A stretch of DNA of 64,000 nt, taken from Algoriphagus aquimarinus. GTDB taxonomy: Bacteria; Bacteroidota; Bacteroidia; Cytophagales; Cyclobacteriaceae. The notes under the pieces were generated by a model that saw only the letters and a list, made by a program, of their open reading frames with translations, made no database searches and had not been told where the DNA came from. The position numbers and the translations under genes are program-made. Where the stretch lies: the NCBI RefSeq assembly GCF_007997215.1, contig NZ_VORW01000001.1, forward strand, positions 186,001 through 250,000. The letters run 5' to 3'. Position 1 is the first letter of the stretch, and each line of letters opens with the position of its first letter. This document shows positions 44,541 through 53,518 of the stretch, piece after piece.

Positions 44541-45563
44541 TTACTCGTCTAACTCAAGTTGCTTGAGCCATTTCCTCACAGCTCCTTCTGACACTCCGAG
44601 TTCCTGAGCTATCTTCACATTGGTATGGCCCTCATTTTTGAGATCCAAGGCCTTGGTCTTCATTTGAGATTTATCGACTGGATTCAACTGCTTTAAATGA
44701 TCGGACTCTTTTCCAAACTGGATAAACCTAAACGAACTGAAATTTGAGTCTTTGCCGATTTTACAGACTAGGACATTTTCGGAGGGATATTTAAAAGCAC
44801 CATACCTGACTTTTATTTGTTTCAAGTATTTAATGGAAGGGTCTTTTTGACTTTCTCCTACAGCGAAACAAGAATCAATCAGATTAATAAAGCTCTTGCT
44901 GCCTTGGATATCGTTTCTATTGATCGGTGCAAACAGGTTCCTCTTTGGAGTATGGGCAATGAGCAAAATCGACCACCCATGAATCTTTTTCAGATTGTTG
45001 AGCCTTATTAAAAATGGAGTGGTATTCCTTGCCTTCTCATTATCTGAAATCACACAAGACAGATTATCTATTACGAGGATTTTAGCGCCGGACTTGGAGG
45101 CTTGAACCTCTATCTCTTTAAAAAGAAAGCTTTCATACTCTTCAAAAGCCTCATCAAATCCATATGGATTGATTTCTGCTCTCAGGAAAAGGTCACTGAA
45201 TTCGAAATGATCAAAAAGGATATCTCTTTCCTTATCGTATTGAGCATATCTCATTTCAAATTGCTTGGCTGTCAATTCCAGGTCAAAGTAGATGACTTTA
45301 GATGCTTTCAGTTCCATCTCCAATCCCAGGGTTGGAACTCCTTTGGACACACTGTCGATAATTTGTACGGCAAGCAACGACTTACCTTGATTGGTATCAG
45401 CGAAGAGAATGCATAGCTCTTCCTCATACCAAAACGGGCCAAAGATCTTTTTGGGAATAGGCTTGGACTTGGCTTCATCCATCCATTCATTGGCGGATTT
45501 GATGATTAGGAATTCACCGGAACGGGAATCGTTCGATTTTGTATAATGATTTATTGAAGTCAT
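44541..45563 (-). CDS. RepA-like AAA ATPase with C-terminal HTH
   Basis: 340 residues. The RecA-like core has Walker A FADTNQGKSLLAVQI (about residues 54-68), Walker B ILVIDNLSCV near residue 165 and LIAHTPKR. The C-terminus LDLKNEGHTNVKIAQELGVSEGAVRKWLKQLE is a helix-turn-helix. It is probably a replicative helicase or initiator of the RepA/RSF1010 type, which would allow replication of the excised element together with the Toprim gene downstream. Confidence 0.83.
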   Translation of the reverse strand: MTSINHYTKSNDSRSGEFLIIKSANEWMDEAKSKPIPKKIFGPFWYEEELCILFADTNQGKSLLAVQIIDSVSKGVPTLGLEMELKASKVIYFDLELTAKQFEMRYAQYDKERDILFDHFEFSDLFLRAEINPYGFDEAFEEYESFLFKEIEVQASKSGAKILVIDNLSCVISDNEKARNTTPFLIRLNNLKKIHGWSILLIAHTPKRNLFAPINRNDIQGSKSFINLIDSCFAVGESQKDPSIKYLKQIKVRYGAFKYPSENVLVCKIGKDSNFSSFRFIQFGKESDHLKQLNPVDKSQMKTKALDLKNEGHTNVKIAQELGVSEGAVRKWLKQLELDE

Positions 45564-45810
45564 ATTTTTTAGGCAATAAGGTTTCGATTAGCATTTTGGG
45601 GTAAATACTACTTTGAATGATTTGTAAACTTTTGGAAATGATCCGGATGGTTATCAGGATCTAACTGGGAGGAGAGTCAGAGTGGTAAAAGTTCAATAAA
45701 CCGCCTTACCTAGGTTGATTTTGATCAAAAGAATGTTCAACTTGGAATCATGTTTTTAATTGTGAAGAGGTTAAAAGCAAACCAAGGAACTGCTATTGCG
45801 CATTTTCAAC

Positions 45811-45840
45811 AAAAGGAAAGGATGGTCATCCTTTCCTTTT
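45811..45840 (-). terminator. Terminator after the HTH gene
   Basis: Perfect 14-base inverted arms (45811-45824 and 45827-45840) directly follow the stop codon of the HTH gene on the minus strand. The bases beyond it are moderately T-rich on that strand. Confidence 0.7.
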
Positions 45841-46143
45841 TTAGTTCTCAAACTCCCCCTGAAAAAACCTATCCACCTCTCTCTGGTGAATAAATCGCCT
45901 TTTACCTCGGTACATGGAGCGAAACTCCTGCCCTTTGGACTCGGAAACGGATTCCATTTTTGAAATCGAGTAATGAGATTTAACGCCAGTTGCCTCCATG
46001 AATTCCTGAAGCGACAACCATTCATCTTTTACGGATTTACTAGCCGGATTAATGCTTGAGATTTTCTCTTCCAGATTCTTGAATTTCTCTTCCAGCCATT
46101 TTTGGCTAACAGCCGAAAACGGAATAAAAGTGTCTTGATTCAT
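45841..46143 (-). CDS. HTH/excisionase-like small protein
   Basis: 100 residues. The C-terminal half, WLSLQEFMEATGVKSHYSISKM then YRGKRRFIHQREVDRFFQGEF, resembles the MerR-like HTH_17 excisionase type found in Bacteroidetes mobile elements. The N-terminus is a coiled coil (WLEEKFKNLEEKIS). It may steer integrase direction or regulate the RepA operon. Confidence 0.7.
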   Translation of the reverse strand: MNQDTFIPFSAVSQKWLEEKFKNLEEKISSINPASKSVKDEWLSLQEFMEATGVKSHYSISKMESVSESKGQEFRSMYRGKRRFIHQREVDRFFQGEFEN

Positions 46144-46212
46144 AATGATTTGAGTTTGATTTACTCAAATATAGAGAAAAATAATAAAATCGGTCACTGG
46201 TGTCCTTTTTTT

Positions 46213-46908
46213 TCAATGATTCAAATCAATTGGATTGAGTCGATAATAATGAAGCATTTCGGAATCAAAGCGATCATCCATCCATTTTTTTAAACCTGCA
46301 ATATTCTGATTCTCATCAATTACCGCCATCCTAAATTGAAGCCTATTTACCTCCGGCCAATTAAATGATTTATAAATCCTGAAAAAATCGAATACCCGTC
46401 TGACTTCTTCAATTTCCATGAATCGCTGAAAAAGTGCTAGATCAAGATGCTTTAAACCTGACAAAAACCGGGTAGGACCGGCAGCATTTAACAAATCAAT
46501 CAAGTCTTGATCAATTTCTGCAAGAATCTCTATCAATTCCTTTTCCTCAAAAACTTGATCAAAATAATCAATGACTTTCTCTAAGGCAGTATTCTCGAAG
46601 ACCTCATTTACCACCATAGATGGCGTAAACTCAACCGCCAAGACATCCTCAAAATAGTCTCTAAGCAGTTCAATGTGCTTTACTTCGTCTTCAATTAGAC
46701 TGATCACATCTCTATTGAATTTGCCAAGGATAGAGGACTCACCACCATTTTCATTCACAAATCGTATTCCCAACCTTGATGCAAATTTGGTTTTCGCATT
46801 CTTGTACCTTACCATGACATATAAAGGAAAGCTAGCAGATGATTTTCCAATCTTCTCAAGTTCCTTCCCGTGGTAATGTTTGATTGCCAGTTTAGTTTTC
46901 TTTTGCAT
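46213..46908 (-). CDS. Hypothetical protein next to the integrase
   Basis: 231 residues, 2 bases downstream of the integrase gene, so probably cotranscribed. It is helical and acidic with KFNRDVISLIEDEVKHIELLRDYF and EIDQDLIDLLNAAGPTRFLSGL. I do not recognise the family. Confidence 0.65.
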   Translation of the reverse strand: MQKKTKLAIKHYHGKELEKIGKSSASFPLYVMVRYKNAKTKFASRLGIRFVNENGGESSILGKFNRDVISLIEDEVKHIELLRDYFEDVLAVEFTPSMVVNEVFENTALEKVIDYFDQVFEEKELIEILAEIDQDLIDLLNAAGPTRFLSGLKHLDLALFQRFMEIEEVRRVFDFFRIYKSFNWPEVNRLQFRMAVIDENQNIAGLKKWMDDRFDSEMLHYYRLNPIDLNH

Positions 46909-46910
46909 AC

Positions 46911-48167
46911 TTATCGCTGAATGAAGGAAAGGATTCTCTTATAGGTTTCCACGGTTCTTCTTTCGGTATAATATTTCTTAAGAACCGAGCCGGGCGAATG
47001 CCCAAATATCATTCTAATATCATTATCATCCATCCCCAGTCGATCTGTCCATGTTCCGAAAGTCTTTCTTCCTACCTTATTGGATAGCACATCAGGGAAT
47101 TTAATCTTCTCTGCAAGGACTTTCAGGTTCTGATTAAACTTTTGCTCTGAAATAGCCACGCCTGCAGGAAACAAATATTCCCCCCCTTCTCGAAAGTACT
47201 TTTTGACGATCCTTTTTGCTGCGTCATTAAGCGGAATCCAAAACTCCTCTCCATTCTTCTTTCTTTCCCCCTGAAGCACCATGTGTTCAGGATTTTCTTT
47301 CAGCAAGTTCCAATCAAATCCATTTTCTGAACGAATTGCGATCAAATCATTATAATACAGGGCCGTATTGCAAAGCAAAAGAAAAAGATCCCTGGTGATT
47401 TCAAGTCTTCTCTCTTCAAGAGAAAATTTCATTTCAGACAGCAGTTCATACTGCTTATCATTAACGTATATGATTTTATCAGGCCTTTTGGTTGACTCGA
47501 CATCCAGTCTTTCAAATATTCGCTTCTTAAAAAGAATCCCATACTGGTCACAATACTCTCGATAGATCACCTTCAAACGATCCACATATTTGGCAACCGT
47601 GGTATCGGAATTAATCTCCGTTGCATTGCTCCGCAAGAAATCTATGAATCCCAAAACATAGGCTTCATCTAAATCAGCCATCACAGCCTGGCTTTTGTAG
47701 CTATCAACCAAATTCTTTAAGGTCACATATACCTTTCTCGTTCCTTCAGCTTTCTTTTTGGTTGCTCCAAATTTGAGAGAGTAATCGATATAGGATGAAA
47801 TTTTATCACTAGCCCCAGGAGCAATTGTTCCATTAACACCTTTTATTCTTTTGCCTTGGTGTTTTACCAGATATATGTTCTTCAGTTTATCAGCGGTCAG
47901 AACCTCACTCCGCTTATAAAAATCCTGGATGATTTCTTTGAGATGATGAATTTCCCTTGCAATTACCCGATTGTGAAAATCAGCATACAGATATTGACTA
48001 TTGACCCATTTTAATGGTTTTCCTGACCAAGCATTTTTTGGAATCTTTTCAAGGTTGAGATTAAGGTAGTGCCTTCCTTTTCGATTAATGCACAAATAGA
48101 TCGCTTCGCCGTCGGGCGACTTTTTACTTTTCGGATTCAAAACCGCGGAAATTTTGAAATCTATCAT
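46911..48167 (-). CDS. ICE tyrosine integrase (IntDOT-like)
   Basis: 418 residues. The arm-binding N-terminal domain is MIDFKISAVLNPKSKKSPDG, then a SAM-like core-binding domain (about 120-215) and the catalytic domain. Catalytic candidates are R367, H390 (IFGHS) and Y399. The first Arg is replaced by Y271 (TALYYNDL), and the HxxR His is K364. IntDOT also lacks the first Arg. It lies beside the tRNA-fMet gene and is expected to integrate and excise the element. Confidence 0.85.
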   Translation of the reverse strand: MIDFKISAVLNPKSKKSPDGEAIYLCINRKGRHYLNLNLEKIPKNAWSGKPLKWVNSQYLYADFHNRVIAREIHHLKEIIQDFYKRSEVLTADKLKNIYLVKHQGKRIKGVNGTIAPGASDKISSYIDYSLKFGATKKKAEGTRKVYVTLKNLVDSYKSQAVMADLDEAYVLGFIDFLRSNATEINSDTTVAKYVDRLKVIYREYCDQYGILFKKRIFERLDVESTKRPDKIIYVNDKQYELLSEMKFSLEERRLEITRDLFLLLCNTALYYNDLIAIRSENGFDWNLLKENPEHMVLQGERKKNGEEFWIPLNDAAKRIVKKYFREGGEYLFPAGVAISEQKFNQNLKVLAEKIKFPDVLSNKVGRKTFGTWTDRLGMDDNDIRMIFGHSPGSVLKKYYTERRTVETYKRILSFIQR

Positions 48168-48192
48168 GGTTCAAAATACCGAAAAAATTCTA

Positions 48193-48240
48193 GGCGGACA
48201 AGAAGGGGGACAAATTGGGGGACAAAAAGGGGGACAAAAT
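48193..48240. repeat. Four 12-bp tandem repeats upstream of the integrase
   Basis: Four head-to-tail 12-base units (48193, 48205, 48217, 48229), of the form gggggacaaann with the first diverged, start 26 bases upstream of the integrase start codon. Tandem repeats beside int suggest arm-type integrase binding sites in the ICE end. Confidence 0.65.
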
Positions 48241-48301
48241 CATTAGAATTTATCAGAATCAAATAGATTCGAGATAGTTCTAAATGCCTGAAAAACAAAA
48301 A

Positions 48302-48331
48302 ACTCCGAACAATTTTTACATTGTTCGGAGT
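48302..48331 (-). terminator. Terminator of tRNA-fMet
   Basis: Eleven-base perfect inverted arms (48302-48312, 48321-48331) with a loop are followed on the minus strand by a T-rich run (about 48301-48290). The position right after the tRNA gene fits a rho-independent terminator. Confidence 0.8.
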
Positions 48332-48338
48332 CTAAAAG

Positions 48339-48411
<73 letters not shown>

Positions 48412-48478
48412 ATATATCTTTTAAAGCTTAAAGCTTCTTTTTTCTTATCTAAATTTGCCCTTGCGGCTAATTGTGATA

Positions 48479-48509
48479 CAAAAGTAGGTGTTTATTTTTG
48501 TAATGCAAA
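48479..48509 (-). promoter_or_regulatory. Promoter of tRNA-fMet
   Basis: On the minus strand TTTG (48509-48506), a 19-base spacer and TACTTTTG (48486-48479) match the Bacteroidetes -33/-7 consensus (TTTG, TAnnTTTG) exactly. Confidence 0.75.
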
Positions 48510-48718
48510 CCTGTACACAAAAAAATATTTTAATGTTCATGCGAAAATTTGTCAGTTAAGTAATCTCTACTCATGAAGAACCCCATTTAAAACAAAGACA
48601 GCTATTTGTGTACCAATTGGTTATACCACATTATCTGATCATGGGACTTTAGCACTTAGCAAAGCCAAATTTTATTTCGCCAAATCACTTTAAACGTCAG
48701 GAGTGTCTAAAAATCAAG

Positions 48719-48726
48719 TACCTTTG
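48719..48726 (+). promoter_or_regulatory. -7 element of era
   Basis: tacctttg matches the TAnnTTTG Bacteroidetes -7 consensus 16 bases before the era start codon. No good -33 partner is visible. Confidence 0.5.
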
Positions 48727-48741
48727 TAAAAAATTTCTACA

Positions 48742-49635
48742 ATGGATACACCAAAACATCAAGCAGGCTTTGTCAACATCATAGGAAAACCAAATGTGGG
48801 CAAGTCTACATTGATGAATATCCTTGTAGGTGAGCGACTTTCAATCATTACCTCTAAAGCTCAAACGACGAGGCATAGGATTATTGGTTTGACAAATGCC
48901 GATAATTATCAAATCGTTTTTTCCGATACTCCGGGAATGCTCAAGCCTCAGTACGAACTTCAGAAGAACATGATGAGCTTCGTGAACATCTCTTTGGAAG
49001 ATGCTGACATCATTCTTTTCGTCACAGATCTATATGAGACAGATGCAGATATCGAGCATGTGATCGAGAAAATCAATGCGTCTGGTGTCCCTGTATTATT
49101 GGTTATCAACAAGATCGACCTTGCCAAACCAGGGCAATTGGAAGAAATAACTACTTATTGGACTTCTAGAATTAAGTCTGAGCTAGTCATTCCTATTTCC
49201 GCAGGCGAGAAGTTCAACACCGAGAAGATTATGCAGGAAATTCTGGATAGACTTCCTGAGCATCCTGCGTTCTATGACAAAGCGGAACTTTCTGATCGAT
49301 CAGAACGGTTCTTTGCCTCTGAGATTATTCGTGAGAAAATCTTTGAGAATTATAAGAAAGAGATCCCATACAGCTCTGAAGTCTCTATCGAAGATTTCAA
49401 AGTGAAGAAAAATATAATCAGTGTTCGGGCTATCATCTACGTAGAAAGAGATAGCCAAAAAGGCATCATCATAGGCGACAAAGGTGCGGCATTGAAAAAA
49501 GTGGGAATACAAGCCCGTGAAGAACTTGAAAAGTTCTTTGGCAAAAAAGTCTTCCTCGAAACCTTCGTGAAGGTGGAGCAAGACTGGAGAAAAAATAAAT
49601 TGAAACTGAAAAAATTTGGGTACGACCCAACCTAA
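48742..49635 (+). CDS. era: GTPase Era
   Basis: 297 residues. G1 GKPNVGKST (16-24), G3 DTPGM, G4 NKID and a C-terminal KH domain with the GXXG-like loop IIIGDKGAALKKVG. Era binds 16S rRNA and helps 30S subunit maturation. It is followed after 2 bases by der, so the two form an operon. Confidence 0.97.
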   Translation: MDTPKHQAGFVNIIGKPNVGKSTLMNILVGERLSIITSKAQTTRHRIIGLTNADNYQIVFSDTPGMLKPQYELQKNMMSFVNISLEDADIILFVTDLYETDADIEHVIEKINASGVPVLLVINKIDLAKPGQLEEITTYWTSRIKSELVIPISAGEKFNTEKIMQEILDRLPEHPAFYDKAELSDRSERFFASEIIREKIFENYKKEIPYSSEVSIEDFKVKKNIISVRAIIYVERDSQKGIIIGDKGAALKKVGIQAREELEKFFGKKVFLETFVKVEQDWRKNKLKLKKFGYDPT

Positions 49636-49637
49636 TC

Positions 49638-50951
49638 ATGGCAAATATAGTAGCGATAGTAGGACGCCCTAACGTGGGCAAATCCACTCTTTTCAACCGA
49701 CTGGTAGAAGAAAGAAAGGCGATTGAAGACAATATGAGTGGAGTAACCCGTGACCGTCACTACGGACATGCGCAGTGGGCAGGGAAATTCTACTCAGTAA
49801 TTGACACTGGTGGATATGTAACTGGCTCAGACGACATGTACGAGGCAGAGATTCGCAAGCAAGTGAAACTTGCCATCGAGGAAGCAGACGTGATACTTTT
49901 CATTGTGGATTGTCACACTGGACTCACAGATTTGGATAGCGAATTCGCCAAAGAACTGAGAAGCAGCAAAAAGCCCATCTATGTAGTCGCTAATAAGGCT
50001 GACAACATGGAGAAAAGCTTTGCTGCCCATGAATTTTACGCTTTAGGTGTAAGTGACTTTGAAGTTTATCCAATCGCTTCTGCTAGTGGCAGTGGCACCG
50101 GGGAGCTTTTGGACGAAATGATCAAACATTTCGAAGATGAAGGAATAGAAGATCCAGACGCAGACACTCCTAAAATCTCAATTCTTGGTAGACCAAACGT
50201 AGGGAAATCTTCTTTCTTGAATGCCTTAATTGGTAAAGATCGCTCTATTGTAACTGATGAAGCAGGTACTACGAGAGACTCTATTCACACGCGTTACCAG
50301 CTTTTTGGACAAGATTTCATCATTACCGATACTGCTGGGATCAGAAAAAAATCCAAGGTGACTGAGGATGTGGAATTCTACTCCGTCATGAGGTCACTGA
50401 GAACATTGGAGGAGTCTGACGTTGTCATGGTCATGGTAGATGCCACCAGAGGTCTTGAATCGCAGGATATGAACTTGATTTCCTTAGCTATCAAGAATAA
50501 CAAAGGTGTAATGATCATGGTGAACAAATGGGATTTGATCGAAAAGGATCATAAAACCATGGGAAAAATCAAAGATGATATGATAGAAAAATTGGGCGAA
50601 AATAAATGGATACCAATCATCTTCACATCTGTGCTTGAAAAGCAAAGAATCTTCCAAGCAATTGAGTTGGCCGTGAAGGTTTACGAAAACAAAACTCGAC
50701 GTATCGCTACTTCAAAACTAAACGATGTCATGCTTGCTGAAATCGAAAGATATCCTCCGCCAGCATGGAAAGGAAAGTACATTAAGATAAAATATACTAC
50801 CCAACTTCCTACCAGAAACCCAGTGTTTGCATTTTTCTGTAACCTGCCTCAATACATCAAATCGCCCTACACGAGATATCTGGAGAATCGTCTTCGTGAA
50901 AACTTTGATTTCGAGGGGGTTCCGGTAAAAATTATTTACAAAAACAAATAA
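49638..50951 (+). CDS. der: GTPase Der (EngA)
   Basis: 437 residues with two tandem G domains: GRPNVGKST at residue 8 with DTGGY, and GRPNVGKSS near residue 184 with DTAGI and NKWD. The C-terminal KH-like domain includes YIKIKYTTQLPTRNPVFAFF. It acts in 50S ribosome assembly. It is coupled to era. Confidence 0.97.
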   Translation: MANIVAIVGRPNVGKSTLFNRLVEERKAIEDNMSGVTRDRHYGHAQWAGKFYSVIDTGGYVTGSDDMYEAEIRKQVKLAIEEADVILFIVDCHTGLTDLDSEFAKELRSSKKPIYVVANKADNMEKSFAAHEFYALGVSDFEVYPIASASGSGTGELLDEMIKHFEDEGIEDPDADTPKISILGRPNVGKSSFLNALIGKDRSIVTDEAGTTRDSIHTRYQLFGQDFIITDTAGIRKKSKVTEDVEFYSVMRSLRTLEESDVVMVMVDATRGLESQDMNLISLAIKNNKGVMIMVNKWDLIEKDHKTMGKIKDDMIEKLGENKWIPIIFTSVLEKQRIFQAIELAVKVYENKTRRIATSKLNDVMLAEIERYPPPAWKGKYIKIKYTTQLPTRNPVFAFFCNLPQYIKSPYTRYLENRLRENFDFEGVPVKIIYKNK

Positions 50952-50969
50952 AATATATTTGAACGGCTA

Positions 50970-51001
50970 TTGTTTTATTGATCAAAACTGTAATACATTT
51001 G
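50970..51001 (+). promoter_or_regulatory. Promoter of the small lipoprotein gene
   Basis: ttg (50970-50972), a 21-base spacer and tacatttg (50994-51001) fit the Bacteroidetes promoter pattern, 26 bases before the start codon. Confidence 0.55.
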
Positions 51002-51027
51002 CGTTGTAATTAAGAAAACCACAAAAA

Positions 51028-51219
51028 ATGAAAAAAGTATTTGCAATTTTCGCAATCGCTAGCATGTTCGCTGTAGCATCTTGCGGTAACAAAGAAGTAA
51101 AAGAAGAGACTGAAACTATCGAGGTAGTTGAAGAGCCAGTTGTAGAGGAAGTAATCATCATCGAAGCTGATACTACTGTAGTAGTTGAGACTGCTGAGGT
51201 TGTTGAGCCTGCTCAATAA
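51028..51219 (+). CDS. Small acidic lipoprotein
   Basis: 63 residues. The signal peptide ends in a lipobox (VASC, Cys20), and the mature part is about 44 residues, almost all Glu/Val/Thr repeats such as EEPVVEEV. It is expected to be lipid-anchored and extended. It has its own promoter and a strong terminator, so it is a real gene. The function is unknown. Confidence 0.8.
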   Translation: MKKVFAIFAIASMFAVASCGNKEVKEETETIEVVEEPVVEEVIIIEADTTVVVETAEVVEPAQ

Positions 51220-51241
51220 TTCTTCCTTTTCTAAATGTATT

Positions 51242-51263
51242 GAGTCCCGCACATGCGGGACTC
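51242..51263 (+). terminator. Terminator after the lipoprotein gene
   Basis: A 10-base perfect stem (51242-51251, 51254-51263) is followed by a run of eight T. Confidence 0.9.
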
Positions 51264-51283
51264 TTTTTTTTGTACTTTTCTTT

Positions 51284-51907
51284 ATGAGTAGCTCAGAACA
51301 CCTGACGCAAATATTAGAACAAAAACTTCCCACCGCTGCTGTCGATTATGCGGTAGCACTTTGGGAAAAAGAACCTTTTTCATTTAAAACCACAGCGACC
51401 CGAAAATCAAAGCTTGGAGACTTCAGATACCGCAGGGATCGACAAATCCAAACTATTACGATCAACGCGGATCTCAATCCCTACCAATTCCTATTAACCT
51501 ATATTCATGAAGTAGCGCATCTTCATGCCTTTGTCAAGTTCGGGATCGACATTCCTCCCCACGGAAATCAATGGAAATCAACTTTCCAACAATTAATGGC
51601 CCCAATTCTCTCAACCGCATTTTTCCCTATTGACTTGCTTATCCCTTTGCGCAAGCATATGAAAAGCCCAAAAGCAAGTTCAGCGGCGGATCTTTTTCTC
51701 ATGAAAGAAATGAGCAAATACGATGAAAAAAGCCTCAACCAAGACATTATTTTCTTATCTGACCTGAAACCTGGAAATAGATTTTTACTCTCTGGTAGAG
51801 AATTTGAAAAGGGAGAAACACGAAGAACAAGAGTCTTATGTCACGAAGTCAAATCTGGCAAAAAGTACTTGATCGCCCAACTAGCTAAAGTAAAACTGAT
51901 CGCTTAA
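51284..51907 (+). CDS. SprT-like zinc metalloprotease-type protein
   Basis: 207 residues from MSSSEHLTQI (ATG at 51284); a longer open frame runs upstream to 51185 across the terminator and is unlikely. The zinc site is HEVAH (75-79) with a following PPHGNQW (H93). The SprT family has unclear bacterial function; a relative (Spartan) cleaves DNA-protein crosslinks. Confidence 0.85.
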   Translation: MSSSEHLTQILEQKLPTAAVDYAVALWEKEPFSFKTTATRKSKLGDFRYRRDRQIQTITINADLNPYQFLLTYIHEVAHLHAFVKFGIDIPPHGNQWKSTFQQLMAPILSTAFFPIDLLIPLRKHMKSPKASSAADLFLMKEMSKYDEKSLNQDIIFLSDLKPGNRFLLSGREFEKGETRRTRVLCHEVKSGKKYLIAQLAKVKLIA

Positions 51908-52468
51908 CTATTCACGCTCTTCTCCAATCTGGTTTTCAGGTTGAGAGAAATCTTTAGGCTGAGGAAGATCTTTAAGAGAATTTATCCCGAAGTACTCCAT
52001 AAACTTATGGGATGTCCCATACAAAATCGGCCTACCAAGTCCTTCTGATTTTCCTTTGATGTCAACGAGCTCCTTTTCAAGCAATTTCTGCACAGAGTAA
52101 TCACTATTTACACCTCTGATTTGCTCAATGTCTCCTTTGGTAACCGGTTGCTTGTAAGCAATAATCGACAAGGTCTCCAACTGAGCCGTAGACAATCTTT
52201 TCTGCGATTGCTGACGCAAAAGAATCCCTATGGAAATTTGATAAGCGGGTTTCGTCAAAAATTGATACCCTCCCCCCACGTGCTCGAGCTGAAAAGAAAA
52301 CTCTTCAGATTGATATTTTTGGCTTATTTCATCAATTGCTTGAATCACATGCTCATCAGGAATGTCAGCTTCAAACATTTCACTCAAACACTTAACTATC
52401 TCCGCCTTCGGTAATGGTGAAGGAGCACAAAAAATCAATGCTTCAATATGCCTGTGGAGAAAATCCAA
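51908..52468 (-). CDS. scpB: Segregation and condensation protein ScpB
   Basis: 186 residues. The start LHRHIEALIFCAPSPLPKAEIVKCL and TAQLETLSIIAYKQPVTKGDIEQIRG are the two winged-helix landmarks of ScpB, a non-SMC subunit of condensin. The C-terminal tail is short and acidic. It ends one base after the convergent sprT-like stop. Confidence 0.93.
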   Translation of the reverse strand: MDFLHRHIEALIFCAPSPLPKAEIVKCLSEMFEADIPDEHVIQAIDEISQKYQSEEFSFQLEHVGGGYQFLTKPAYQISIGILLRQQSQKRLSTAQLETLSIIAYKQPVTKGDIEQIRGVNSDYSVQKLLEKELVDIKGKSEGLGRPILYGTSHKFMEYFGINSLKDLPQPKDFSQPENQIGEERE

Positions 52469-52471
52469 AGT

Positions 52472-52855
52472 TTACTTTTTTGAGAGTTTTGCTTCGATCG
52501 AATGCATGGTATGAGGGACAGCCATCAAACGCTCTTTAGAGATAAGCTTTCCAGTGTCTACACACACTCCATAGGTGCCATTTTTTATCCTGATTATTGC
52601 ATTCTCCAAGTTGTAGATAAACTTCTGCTGTCTTGCAGCCAATTGGTTTTGGCTCTCACGCTCCAAAGTATCGGCTCCGTCTTCAAGCAATTTTGAAGTA
52701 GAAGCAGTGAAGTCTGTACCACTATCATTCTTTTTACTCAATGATTCTTTCAAGGAGAGTAACTCTTCCTTAGCGCTATCAAGTTTCTTCCGAATTATTA
52801 CTTCGAATTCTTTCAATTCATCCTGTGAATATGCGGTCTTTTCTTCCTTGCTCAT
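52472..52855 (-). CDS. DksA/TraR-family protein
   Basis: 127 residues. The N-terminal coiled coil (VIIRKKLDSAKEELLSLKESL) and the C-terminal YGVCVDTGKLISKERLMAVPHTMHS match the family. The four-Cys zinc site is reduced to one Cys, as in other Bacteroidota members. It probably tunes RNA polymerase. It lies 3 bases upstream of scpB, so cotranscription is likely. Confidence 0.9.
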   Translation of the reverse strand: MSKEEKTAYSQDELKEFEVIIRKKLDSAKEELLSLKESLSKKNDSGTDFTASTSKLLEDGADTLERESQNQLAARQQKFIYNLENAIIRIKNGTYGVCVDTGKLISKERLMAVPHTMHSIEAKLSKK

Positions 52856-53275
52856 AGCCAGCTAAAATTAGGTAATAGTTTTGGGACGGTTCTTTTTAGA
52901 ATTAGTTTCCTAAAATACAGGTACGCGTTGGATTTCCAAGAATTTCAACGTCGACTTTTAACCTAAAATCATGCCCTATCTTTTTAAAATTCAGGGTTTC
53001 CCCATTGAATTCAGACACCAACAAGTTCAGGAATGATTCTGTTTAATAAACAATACTTGGTTAAGAAAACACTTATACTTCATTTAAAAATCTGATAATC
53101 AAATCACTACAGTATTATCGTCGTATCACCTTATCAAAGCGAAAAAGAACCATATCAAATGATTAGAACTTTAACATCTTTAGCGAAGGATTAATCCAGT
53201 AATAAAAAATATATATCGCTAGTAATAATTTTTCCTCCAATTGAATCTGACTCCAAAAATTCTAGAATAAAAAAA
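52856..53275. other. Intergenic region
   Basis: About 420 bases of AT-rich sequence upstream of the dksA-like gene. I see no gene or clear repeat in it; a promoter for the dksA-like gene should be present. Confidence 0.6.
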
Positions 53276-53289
53276 CCGTCATGCGACGG
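53276..53289 (-). terminator. Terminator of the small 56-codon gene
   Basis: The hairpin ccgtc/gacgg is followed on the minus strand by TTTTTTTATTC. It overlaps the stop codon of the small gene upstream. Confidence 0.65.
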
Positions 53290-53449
53290 CTTTTTCTTCA
53301 AGTATCATTTTCTTTAATCTCGATTGGAGAACCAAAGGATCTATATCTATTCGATACTTCATATTTAAATACTGAGTAACCTCTTGAAGGTCTTTGCCAT
53401 TCTGCAGATGAATTGTCTGCAGGGCTTGGGTGATAAGGTCTTTTTCCAT
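53279..53449 (-). CDS. Small protein, 56 aa
   Basis: The frame starts at ATG 53449 (MEKDLITQALQTIHLQNG) and ends in TGA at 53279. It is helical and has no signal. A terminator overlaps its end, which supports it as a real gene. Possible helical DNA- or protein-binding role; no family recognised. Confidence 0.5.
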   Translation of the reverse strand: MEKDLITQALQTIHLQNGKDLQEVTQYLNMKYRIDIDPLVLQSRLKKMILEEKAVA

Positions 53450-53518
53450 GATTTTGGGGTGTTAAGCTTCTTAAGATACTATTTTCTGCTTTTGAAACCC
53501 GAAAATGAGCAGAAAAAA

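Larger units (their letters stand above)
1..48338. mobile_element. Right part of a CTnDOT-like integrative and conjugative element
   Basis: A nearly complete Bacteroidetes-type mob/tra module, a partition pair, a RepA/primase pair and a tyrosine integrase abutting a tRNA gene lie in one continuous block that stops at ordinary chromosomal genes (era, der). That arrangement is what an integrated ICE looks like. The right boundary is placed between the integrase and the tRNA-fMet gene but is not proven, because the matching left attachment site lies before the window. An IS256 remnant near 23 kb separates the transfer half from the cargo half, so the element may be composite. Confidence 0.8.
48412..48741. 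other. Intergenic region between tRNA-fMet and era
   Basis: About 330 bases without a gene. It holds the tRNA promoter and the era promoter listed separately. The middle is AT-rich and I see nothing else in it. Confidence 0.6.

Noticed and set aside
48069..48266. Plus-strand frame with GTK repeats upstream of the integrase
   Set aside because: It only reads through the 12-base DNA repeats; no start context and no family.
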